Assembly (NCBI GenBank): GCA_022705545.1
Contig: JAKJEG010000018.1
Span: forward strand, 1 to 6,332
Reading direction: 5' to 3'
From: Patescibacteria group bacterium
Lineage (GTDB): Bacteria; Patescibacteriota; Minisyncoccia; UBA6257
Length of the DNA: 6,332 nt
Every line of letters starts with the position of its first letter. Within the stretch, counting starts at the first letter, position 1. The notes below the pieces were generated by a model. The model worked only from the letters and a program-made list of their open reading frames with translations. It was not told the origin of the DNA and ran no database searches. Below, piece by piece: positions 1 to 5,950 of the stretch. Both the position numbers and the translations under genes were made by a program.

Positions 1-191
1 AAATTGAGAACTGAGTTTAAAAATTCCCATATTTTTCAATGATTAATACCCCTCGGTTGGGTAATCCTAAGGGGATGTCTTTCAATTAAATTTCCTTCTA
101 TTTTACCTTTTTTTCTTTTTCTTGTAAAGAGAAAAAACAACATTTCTTAATTGTCGTTTGGACCTCAGTAAATTAATTCAACAAAATAATA

Positions 192-226
192 TCCCCTCGC
201 TTTTTAAAGCAGGGGAGTTCTTTTTA
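192..226 (+). terminator. Probable intrinsic terminator
   Basis: T192-CCCC-T197 pairs with A211-GGGG-A216, then, past an unpaired C198, GCTT (199-202) pairs with AAGC (207-210) around a 4-base loop. The outer arm is G/C-rich, in contrast to its surroundings, and a T-rich tract follows at 218-226, which suits Rho-independent termination on the + strand. The gene it would end lies off the left edge. The opposite strand also has a T-rich run after the hairpin (reading left from 191), so it might work both ways; + is favoured because the T-tract is better. Confidence 0.62.
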
Positions 227-259
227 TTAAAATTTAAGAAATAAAGATAAACAATGATT

Positions 260-287
260 TTGTCTCTGTTTTTTAAAATGTTATAAT
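260..287 (+). promoter_or_regulatory. Extended -10 promoter for the CPBP gene
   Basis: A consensus TATAAT lies at 282-287, preceded by TG at 279-280, giving the full TGnTATAAT extended -10. TTGTCT at 260-265 is a passable -35 with a 16-base spacer. Transcription would begin near 293-295, giving a leader of about 50 bases before the ATG at 344. This is the best promoter match in the window and sits between a terminator-like hairpin and the gene, as expected for an independent transcription unit. It is predicted from sequence only. Confidence 0.6.
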
Positions 288-301
288 TGTCTGACTATTA
301 A

Positions 302-321
302 ATCATTTTCTATCATTTTCT
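302..321 (+). repeat. Perfect 10-base tandem duplication in the CPBP leader
   Basis: ATCATTTTCT occurs twice back to back (302-311 and 312-321) between the predicted transcription start and the ATG. A small inverted repeat, TATTG (326-330) and CAATA (336-340), follows and ends three bases before the start codon. A separate 10-base direct repeat, GATAAACAAT, occurs at 246-255 and 330-339, flanking the promoter. Short repeats like these can arise by chance or slippage in such AT-rich DNA, so no function is assigned. Confidence 0.45.
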
Positions 322-343
322 TTTTTATTGATAAACAATATCT

Positions 344-943
344 ATGCCTTTCAAAAAAACAATTGTTTGGTATTTAATTCTTTTACCTCTTTCTTATTTT
401 TGTTTTAAAATTCATTCCTTATGTCTTCCCTCTTTTCCGGTAATTGCCTATTTAATTGGCGCTTTTCCTTTAATTTTATTTATTTATTTACCCCTCAAAA
501 ATAATTACCAAAAATTTTTTCAGACAGAGTTCCAAAATAGATTACTATTTTCTTGCTGTTTAGGCCTCATCTTTGGCTTAGTCTTAGGGTTTTTATCCCG
601 TTTTTTTCTTCAAGAAACATATGGTTTGTTTCCAAACAATTATCTTTTTGGTTTTTTTTATTGGTTATTTATTTCTTTTGCTCAAGAATCTTTTTTTCGG
701 GCTTATCTACTTAAAAGCTTATTAAAAAATTTTTCTTTACCTAAAAGTTTATTAATTAGTTCTTTATTGTTTGCCCTCTGGCATTTGACTGTTCCTTTTT
801 CTCCCTTATGGTTAACTTTCTCCGGTTTATTAAAGGTCTTTTTCCTTGGTTTAGTGTTAGGTTATTTTTATTTAAAAACTAAAAATTTAGCCACTCCAAT
901 AATAATTCATACTGTCATTGGCTTATTTTTATCTCAATTTTGA
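344..943 (+). CDS. CPBP/Abi-family intramembrane protease-like protein, atypical active site
   Basis: A 199-residue, very Phe/Leu-rich polytopic membrane protein with about seven hydrophobic segments (roughly 7-23, 30-50, 66-87, 98-113, 133-151, 155-177, 181-197). Its motif order fits the CPBP (Rce1/Abi) family of membrane-embedded glutamate proteases: motif 1 is Q114-E115-S-F-F-R119, motif 2 is F143-A-L-W-H147 (FxxxH), and motif 3 begins with H189. In characterised Rce1 the first Glu of EExxxR activates water, and an Asn four residues after the third-motif His helps form the oxyanion hole. Here these positions are Gln114 (codon CAA, 683-685) and Gly193. The protein may be a pseudoprotease or use a shifted active site. 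Bacterial members act in bacteriocin immunity, prenyl-protein-like processing or unknown roles; no partner gene here decides between these. The ATG at 344 has no Shine-Dalgarno but follows a good promoter. It ends in TGA six bases before the convergent lgt stop. Confidence 0.8.
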   Translation: MPFKKTIVWYLILLPLSYFCFKIHSLCLPSFPVIAYLIGAFPLILFIYLPLKNNYQKFFQTEFQNRLLFSCCLGLIFGLVLGFLSRFFLQETYGLFPNNYLFGFFYWLFISFAQESFFRAYLLKSLLKNFSLPKSLLISSLLFALWHLTVPFSPLWLTFSGLLKVFFLGLVLGYFYLKTKNLATPIIIHTVIGLFLSQF

Positions 944-975
944 TTTTTGTTATAAATTCTGATTTTTGCTATAAA
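941..975. repeat. Imperfect 19-base-period tandem repeat at the convergent gene ends
   Basis: The 16-mer at 941-956 recurs at 960-975 with one mismatch (TGATTTTTG, then T or C, then TATAAA). Copy 1 supplies the TGA stop of the CPBP gene and the TAA stop of lgt on the other strand; copy 2 encodes the last residues of Lgt (Y-S-K-N region). A bulged A/T stem (945-954 with 970-980) can also form, but no T-tract follows it on either strand, so it is a poor terminator. It looks like a local duplication that helped shape both 3' ends. Confidence 0.5.
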
Positions 976-1729
976 CAAAATAATGCAAAAAAATTAAAGA
1001 CATCACCATTAAAATAATGTCTACTAATTGGGCGGAGGAAAGAATAAGGTGAGGAAGTTGTAAGAAATATAGAGTATTTTCTCGAAAAAATTCGACAATA
1101 AATCGAACTAATTCATGAAAAAATAATCCCCAACCAAAAATAGAACCATTGAGAATGTTTTTGCGGTTGCTTTGAGCAAGAAGCAAAAAATAAGTCAAAA
1201 AATAGCCAAAACTTTCATAAAGCTGGGTGGGGTGACGATAGATACCATCCTTTAAAGAAGGGAAAATTACCCCAAAAGAAGAGGCTGTTGTTTTCCCATA
1301 GCAACAACCTTCTAAAAAACAACCAATTCTTCCAATCCCGTGGCCAAAAAGAAAAGCTAACATTCCAATATCTAACCATTTTTTAATTTCTTCTGTGTTT
1401 TTCTTTAAACCAAATTTCAGATAAAGTAAACCAGTGATTATTCCCAAAATTATTCCTCCAAAAGAAGTAAAACCACCTTGCCAAAACATTAAAATTTTTA
1501 TTGGTTGGCTGAAATAAATATTAGGGTTTAAAAGAATATAACATAGCCGGGCGCCAATAAAACCAAAAATAGAAACAATTAAAATAAAGCTAATTAATTC
1601 TTTGGCTGGAAAATTTCTTTTTCGGCCCAAAAAATAAAGAATTAATCCAGCAAAAAAATAAGATAAAAACATTAAAACCCAATAGGATTCAATTTTAAAT
1701 CCGTTAATAGTTAAAAGAGTTGGCAGCAT
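950..1729 (-). CDS. lgt: Prolipoprotein diacylglyceryl transferase
   Basis: Integral membrane enzyme that moves the diacylglyceryl group from phosphatidylglycerol to the lipobox Cys of prolipoproteins, the first step of lipoprotein maturation. The 259-residue length is normal. Diagnostic stretches are present: G59-A-R-L-C-Y near the second membrane segment, W83-Q-G-G followed by G91-G, the signature H130-G-I-G-R134-I-G-C-F-L-E-G-C-C-Y-G145, H166-P-T-Q-L-Y-E172, R209 and E213 in the late V-R-F-I-V-E-F-F-R-E segment, and S-A-Q-L near 232-235. R134, R209 and E213 match E. coli R143, R239 and E243. The position of E. coli His103 is Phe90, and Asn146 is Cys137; the second belongs with the GCCYG-type signature of many non-proteobacterial Lgt proteins. 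About seven membrane segments. The ATG at 1727-1729 lacks a Shine-Dalgarno. No lipobox-bearing protein is encoded in the window. Confidence 0.96.
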   Translation of the reverse strand: MLPTLLTINGFKIESYWVLMFLSYFFAGLILYFLGRKRNFPAKELISFILIVSIFGFIGARLCYILLNPNIYFSQPIKILMFWQGGFTSFGGIILGIITGLLYLKFGLKKNTEEIKKWLDIGMLAFLFGHGIGRIGCFLEGCCYGKTTASSFGVIFPSLKDGIYRHPTQLYESFGYFLTYFLLLAQSNRKNILNGSIFGWGLFFHELVRFIVEFFRENTLYFLQLPHLILSSAQLVDIILMVMSLIFLHYFVYSKNQNL

Positions 1730-1742
1730 TTATTTAAAAATT

Positions 1743-1757
1743 ATTTTATGTTAAAAT
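1743..1757. promoter_or_regulatory. Symmetric divergent -10 pair between lgt and the GT2 gene
   Basis: ATTTTA-TGT-TAAAAT is a perfect inverted repeat around a 3-base centre. On the + strand, TG (1749-1750) plus TAAAAT (1752-1757) makes an extended -10 whose start would fall near 1764, about 16 bases before the GT2 ATG. On the - strand, TAAAAT (1748 to 1743) would start RNA near 1736, about 7 bases before the lgt ATG. The whole 50-base spacer is almost pure A/T and has no clear -35 for either direction, so this is a plausible but chance-prone match. Confidence 0.4.
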
Positions 1758-1779
1758 TTTAAATCAATTAAATTTATTA

Positions 1780-2472
1780 ATGTCTAAATTAAGTCTTATT
1801 ATTCCTGTTTATAAAGGAGAAAAAGAGATTGAATCAACTCTTGCTCTCTTGGCTAAAAATTTTCCCAATGAGGAAATTATTGTTGTTAATGATTGCAGTC
1901 CTGATAAAACCAAAGAAAAAATATTTTCTCTTCTAGGAATTTACCCCCAAATTTGTTATCTGGAAAATGACAAAAATTCTGGCAAAGGTTTTAGCTTAAA
2001 AAAGGGTGTTTTAAAAGCTAAGGGAGAATTTATTATTTTTACTGATCACGACTTACCTTACGGGATTGAAGGAATTAATAAAGTTTATCAAGAATTATTA
2101 AAAGGCGCAAAAATTGTCATTGGCAAAAGAAAAGAATTTTATAATGTTTCTTCAACTCGAAAAATTTTCCGTCCTTTCCTCTATTTTTTTATAAAAATCT
2201 TTTTTGGCCTATCTTACAAAGACACCCAGTGCGGCTTAAAAGGATTTGAAGCAGAAACCGGAAAGAAAATTTTTTCTTTGGTAACTGTTAATCGATTTGG
2301 AATTGATATTGAAATTCTTTATTTGGCTAAATTGATGAAAATTCCAGTAAAAGAAGTAATCGTAGAGCAAAAAGGGGGATTTAGCACAACAACTTTTCAT
2401 TTCAAAGATTTTATTAAAATATTTCTTGACCTCTTAAAAATCAGATTTCATCATTATGAAATTCAAGGATAA
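1780..2472 (+). CDS. GT2 polyprenyl-phosphate sugar synthase-like glycosyltransferase (DPM1/ALG5 type)
   Basis: A 230-residue GT-A fold inverting glycosyltransferase of family 2. It shows the N-terminal L-S-L-I-I-P-V-Y nucleotide-sugar strand (5-11), I-I-V-V-N-D-C-S-P-D (33-42), N-S-G-K-G near 66-70, the metal-binding DxD as D89-H-D91, D148-T-Q-C-G-L-K-G-F156 and R172-F-G-I-D-I-E178. The G-K-G, D-x-D-L and Q-C-G-x-K-x-F combination is typical of dolichyl/polyprenyl-phosphate mannose or glucose synthases, which transfer a sugar from GDP-Man or UDP-Glc to a lipid phosphate at the cytoplasmic membrane face. The sugar cannot be told from sequence. No C-terminal membrane anchor is present, although the hydrophobic, basic stretches at 130-145 and 211-222 could bind the membrane. 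The ATG has no Shine-Dalgarno. Its last 17 bases overlap the next gene, so the two are probably cotranscribed and coupled. Confidence 0.88.
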   Translation: MSKLSLIIPVYKGEKEIESTLALLAKNFPNEEIIVVNDCSPDKTKEKIFSLLGIYPQICYLENDKNSGKGFSLKKGVLKAKGEFIIFTDHDLPYGIEGINKVYQELLKGAKIVIGKRKEFYNVSSTRKIFRPFLYFFIKIFFGLSYKDTQCGLKGFEAETGKKIFSLVTVNRFGIDIEILYLAKLMKIPVKEVIVEQKGGFSTTTFHFKDFIKIFLDLLKIRFHHYEIQG

Positions 2473-4699
2473 CAAACAGAATCAAAAACAAAAGAAACAA
2501 AATCAGCCAATTGATCAAAAAACCAATCAATTAAATTTTCAGACAATTGCCACCATAATTGTTTTGGTTTTTATTTATTCTTTTTTAATTACCAACTTAC
2601 CCTGGAATTTAATTTTATCGCCAACAATGGTGGCTGGCGGTGATACTGGTTCTCATAATTATCTTGTTTATTACAGCCGGGAAATTTTTCCAAAAATTAA
2701 ATGGTGGTCAGCTGATTGGTACGCTGGTTTTCCTTTTCTTTATTTTTATCCGCCGCTTCTTTATTATCTCACCACAATTTTAAGCTTCTTTATTAATATT
2801 AATATTGCTTTTAAGTTAATTACTTTGTTAGGAACTTTGCTTTTTCCTTTAGCCATTTATTTTTGTTTGAAAAAAATTAAAGCTCCTTTTCCTATCCCTT
2901 TATTAGGAGCAGTTTTAAGCCTTAGTTATCTCTTTTTGGAGCAGTTTTCTATGTATGGAGGCAACTTACCTTCAACTTTAGCTGGAGAATTTTCTTATTC
3001 TTTTGCTTTTAGTTTATTTTTCATTTTTTGGGCTTCGTTAATGGATGATATTAAAGAAAGAAAAAAACTGACGTTAAATGTAATTATTTTGTCCTTAATG
3101 GTTTTAACTCATCCTTTTCCAGTTATGGTTTCTTTAATTAGCGTTTTTTTGTTTTTAATTGGTTTTTTGATTTTCAATGATCAAAACGTTTTTTCAGACA
3201 AACAATTTTTTAAAAAGGAGTTTTTACCAGTTTTCTGGTATTTATTTAAATGCTATCTTTTGGCTTTTTGTCTGACAGCTTTTTGGTCTTTGCCTTTTCT
3301 TGGCTTATTGTCTTTTACTTCAAAAATGAGTTGGACTAATCTTATTAATTATCAGGATCTTTTTCCGTCCACTCTAATACTTTGGGAAATTTTGGGAATA
3401 GGAGGAATTATTTTGGCTATTCTCAAAAAGGAAAATAAATTACTGACTTTAATTTTTCCTCTAATTGGCAGTAGCATTTTTTATCTCTTTTTAGATAATT
3501 CCAGTATTTGGAATACCAGATTTTTGCCTTTTATTCTTGTTAGTTTGCTATTATTTGCCGCTTTTTGCCTTAAAGAAATTTTTGATTTGTTGTCTCGATT
3601 ATTTTTACGAGGAAAGCCATTTAAAGAGAAAAAGATAATTATTGCCACCAATTTATTAACCATTGCCTTTTCTCTGATTTTTTTAACAGTTTATCTGCCA
3701 AAAAATATTACCTACATTGATGATTGGCTAAAATGGAATTACGAAGGCTTTGAAAAGAAACCCGGTTATCCCCAGCTAAAAGAATTAAGCGCTTTTCTGG
3801 AAAGTTTGCCTTATGGCCGGATAATGTGGGAATATCGTAATGAATACGACCAAATTTTCGGCACTCCCCGAGTATTAGAAAATTTACCAATTTGGACTAA
3901 AAAACCAACTTTTGAAGGTCTTTTAATAGAATCCTCTATTTCCGGTAATTTTCATTTTTTTAATCAAGCAGAAACTACTTTAACCCCTTCTTCAGCTATT
4001 GCCGGCTTAGAATATCCTCCTTTTAATTTTTCAAAGGGAGTAGAGCATTTAAAATTATTTGGCGCTCAATATTTTGTCGCTTATACTCCTGAAGTTAAAA
4101 ATTTGGCTAACCAATATCTGAAAAAATTAAAAGAGTTGAATGATTTTAGTGTTTATGAAATAGAAAACTCAGAAATAGTTGAACCAGTAAAACAATTAGT
4201 CTTTAAAAAGAAAGATAAAAACTGGCTGGAAACATCAACCAATTGGTATTTACATCAAGATCTAAATCAAAAAATTGTTTTTTATCAAAATGAAAAAGAC
4301 AAACAAGAAATTATCAGCAATTTAAATAATGTCTTTATAGATAAAGATTTAAATAACAACGAAATAATAATTAATAGCGAAATCCAAACACCAAAAATTT
4401 TATCAGTGGAAAAAGATAAAATTAGTTTTGAGGTAGAAGAATTGGGTATTCCTTATATTGTAAAAATATCTTATTTTCCCGGTTGGCAGGTAAAAGGCGG
4501 AGATGGTCCTTATTTAATTAGTCCTTCTTTTATGATGATCATTCCTTCTCAGAAAGAAGTAACCTTAGAATATCATTACAATCTTTATGATCAAATTGGA
4601 TTTACTCTTTCGGGCTTGAGTCTTGGTTTTCTAATAATTGAAAAACTTTTTCGTTCTTTAAGACCTCCTCAGCATACTCTTTCAAGGCCTCAGGATTAA
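2456..4699 (+). CDS. Large GT-C-like membrane glycosyltransferase (PTPS-related membrane protein type)
   Basis: A 747-residue multi-pass protein. A polar Gln/Lys/Asn-rich N-terminus (1-28) precedes the first membrane helix (about 30-47). A predicted outer loop with G61-G-D-T-G-S-H67 follows, then W-Y-A-G-F-P near 88-93 and F-Y-P-P near 97-100. About ten more hydrophobic segments run to about 412. A soluble, probably outer-face domain (about 415-708) contains Y673-F-P-G-W677. A last helix (about 712-730) and a short polar tail end the protein. The acidic first loop and overall plan match GT-C enzymes and large membrane proteins labelled 6-pyruvoyl-tetrahydropterin synthase-related or YfhO-like. 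Such enzymes take sugar from a polyprenyl phosphate, which the upstream GT2 could supply. Substrate and acceptor are unknown; D63 is the likeliest catalytic or metal residue. The start overlaps GT2 by 17 bases with no Shine-Dalgarno, suggesting coupling. Residues 716-747 are encoded over the antisense 3' end of tig. Confidence 0.8.
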   Translation: MKFKDNKQNQKQKKQNQPIDQKTNQLNFQTIATIIVLVFIYSFLITNLPWNLILSPTMVAGGDTGSHNYLVYYSREIFPKIKWWSADWYAGFPFLYFYPPLLYYLTTILSFFININIAFKLITLLGTLLFPLAIYFCLKKIKAPFPIPLLGAVLSLSYLFLEQFSMYGGNLPSTLAGEFSYSFAFSLFFIFWASLMDDIKERKKLTLNVIILSLMVLTHPFPVMVSLISVFLFLIGFLIFNDQNVFSDKQFFKKEFLPVFWYLFKCYLLAFCLTAFWSLPFLGLLSFTSKMSWTNLINYQDLFPSTLILWEILGIGGIILAILKKENKLLTLIFPLIGSSIFYLFLDNSSIWNTRFLPFILVSLLLFAAFCLKEIFDLLSRLFLRGKPFKEKKIIIATNLLTIAFSLIFLTVYLPKNITYIDDWLKWNYEGFEKKPGYPQLKELSAFLESLPYGRIMWEYRNEYDQIFGTPRVLENLPIWTKKPTFEGLLIESSISGNFHFFNQAETTLTPSSAIAGLEYPPFNFSKGVEHLKLFGAQYFVAYTPEVKNLANQYLKKLKELNDFSVYEIENSEIVEPVKQLVFKKKDKNWLETSTNWYLHQDLNQKIVFYQNEKDKQEIISNLNNVFIDKDLNNNEIIINSEIQTPKILSVEKDKISFEVEELGIPYIVKISYFPGWQVKGGDGPYLISPSFMMIIPSQKEVTLEYHYNLYDQIGFTLSGLSLGFLIIEKLFRSLRPPQHTLSRPQD

Positions 4700-5897
4700 T
4701 ATTTTTCTGTTCTTCTTCAGAAAGGACATTAAAAATCTCTTCGATTTTGTTGATTTTTTCTTGCTCATTAATTTGAATCTTTTCTTCTTCAGCAATTTTT
4801 TCTAAAATTAATCTGGCTTTTACTCTTTTTTGAGCTAGTTCCCGAAAATCATTTCTTAATTGTTCTTCGGTCTTTTTGATTTGAGCTAAATATTGCTCCA
4901 AAGTCAATTGAATCCTTTCCAAAGAAAGTTTTAATTCTTCAACCATCCTTTCAGTTTCAATCTTTATTAAAATCTCCGGGATATCTAAATTCGTTTTTTC
5001 AATCAAAGTATCTAAAATAGCCGCTCGTATTCTTTCTTTTTCTTTTTCCTTTTTCTGAGTCAATAAATCTTTCTGCAGAATATTTTTTAATTCTTCTAAA
5101 GAAGAAAATTCACCAAGTTGCTTTAAAAAATCGGCATTGAATTCCGGTAATTTTTTCTCTTTAACTTCTTTTAAAACCACTTTGATCAATAATTCTTTTC
5201 CCTTTAAATTTTCATCCGGCCAATCTTGGGGGACAGGAAGATTAAAAGTTTTCTCTTCTTTTACCTTCATGCCGATAATTTGTTCTTCGAAGCCCGGTAA
5301 AAAATTACCTTTTCCTAAAATAAAACTATAATTTTTATCCTCACCGTTAGGAATCAATTGATCGCCTTCAAAAATTTGAAAATCAATAGTTACTAAATCT
5401 TCTTTTCTAGCCTCTCTTTCTAAGGGATGATAAGAAGCATAAGAATCTTGAATTAACTTTAAAGTTTCTTCAATCTCTTTATCTTCGACTTTAACTTCTG
5501 CTTTCTCTTTGTTTTTTTCAGCAGCAATAGACTTATAATCAGGCAAAGAAAATTCTGAAAGATAAGCAACTTGAATTTTTACTTCTGCTTCTTTGTCAGG
5601 AATAATTTTAGTCACTTTAATTTCTGGTACACCCATTGCCCGAATATTCTTTTCTTTTAAAACGCTGGGGTAAATTTCTTCAACAGCTTCATTTAAGGCT
5701 TTTTCGTAAATTTCCAAAGGTGAAAACTTTTTTTCTACCAATTCCAAAGGAGCTTTTGATTTTCTAAAACCATCAATTTCTAAATTAGCTTGAATCTTTT
5801 TTAAAACCTTCTCTTTATAAGGCAGTAAATCTTGCTGAGAAAACTGAAGATCTATTTCCACGGTTGAATTTTCTTTTTTTTGAACATTTATTTCCAT
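4602..5897 (-). CDS. tig: Trigger factor
   Basis: Ribosome-associated chaperone and peptidyl-prolyl isomerase that meets nascent chains at the exit tunnel. At 431 residues it is essentially the E. coli length (432). Domains: N-terminal ribosome-binding domain (1 to about 150) with the signature G43-F-R-K-S-K-A-P50, whose F44-R45-K46 falls at the E. coli ribosome-contact positions (Ser47 replaces the usual Gly); an FKBP-type PPIase domain (about 164-248) with F-L-P-G-F-E-E-Q-I-I-G-M-K at 199-211; and a Lys/Glu-rich helical C-terminal domain (249-431) ending in a normal E-E-V-L-K-N-E-K-V-F-Q-L-L-E helix. The ATG at 5895-5897 has an A-rich leader and no Shine-Dalgarno. It lies 53 bases downstream of the nusA stop on the same strand with no clear promoter between, so cotranscription with nusA is likely. 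Its last 32 codons overlap the convergent membrane glycosyltransferase gene. Confidence 0.96.
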   Translation of the reverse strand: MEINVQKKENSTVEIDLQFSQQDLLPYKEKVLKKIQANLEIDGFRKSKAPLELVEKKFSPLEIYEKALNEAVEEIYPSVLKEKNIRAMGVPEIKVTKIIPDKEAEVKIQVAYLSEFSLPDYKSIAAEKNKEKAEVKVEDKEIEETLKLIQDSYASYHPLEREARKEDLVTIDFQIFEGDQLIPNGEDKNYSFILGKGNFLPGFEEQIIGMKVKEEKTFNLPVPQDWPDENLKGKELLIKVVLKEVKEKKLPEFNADFLKQLGEFSSLEELKNILQKDLLTQKKEKEKERIRAAILDTLIEKTNLDIPEILIKIETERMVEELKLSLERIQLTLEQYLAQIKKTEEQLRNDFRELAQKRVKARLILEKIAEEEKIQINEQEKINKIEEIFNVLSEEEQKNINPEALKEYAEEVLKNEKVFQLLENQDSSPKE

Positions 5898-5950
5898 TTT
5901 TATTTTTATTATTTTTTAATATTTTTGAATCTATGAATTTGCTGACTAAA

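Larger units (their letters stand above)
1..343. other. Left intergenic stretch, no supportable gene
   Basis: No open frame on either strand looks like a protein gene. From the left edge, frame 1 reads only 13 residues before a TGA at 40-42, so at most it could be the extreme tail of an off-window gene; nothing in those residues is recognisable. The stretch contains an imperfect hairpin whose CCCCT arm (49-53) pairs with AGGGG (70-74), an A/T-rich weak hairpin near 116-138, a strong terminator-like hairpin (192-216), a promoter-like site (260-287), and a perfect 10-base tandem duplication (302-321). It may include the 3' part of an upstream transcript or a small RNA, but I cannot name one. 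No tRNA or rRNA signature was seen. Confidence 0.6.

Noticed and set aside
116..138. T-rich/A-rich inverted repeat in the left stretch
   Set aside because: Only a weak A/T stem with a wobble pair; such matches are common by chance at this base composition.
941..955. Possible UGA recoding (Gly or Trp) making the CPBP gene four codons longer
   Set aside because: The frame would end soon after at TAA 953-955, so this site alone is neutral, but conserved genes in the window contain no in-frame UGA, which argues for the standard code.
3481..3890. Two 60-residue - strand open frames (3481-3663 and 3708-3890)
   Set aside because: Both lie wholly inside the large membrane glycosyltransferase gene, have no recognisable motif and no promoter or start signal.
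4639..4653. Near-palindrome of A and T runs inside the 3' overlap, considered as a terminator
   Set aside because: The possible stem is almost all A/T with a loop too small to form well, and it encodes conserved trigger factor residues, so it is not credible as an intrinsic terminator.
5137..5331. 64-residue + strand open frame inside tig
   Set aside because: Antisense to the conserved PPIase domain of trigger factor; no independent support.
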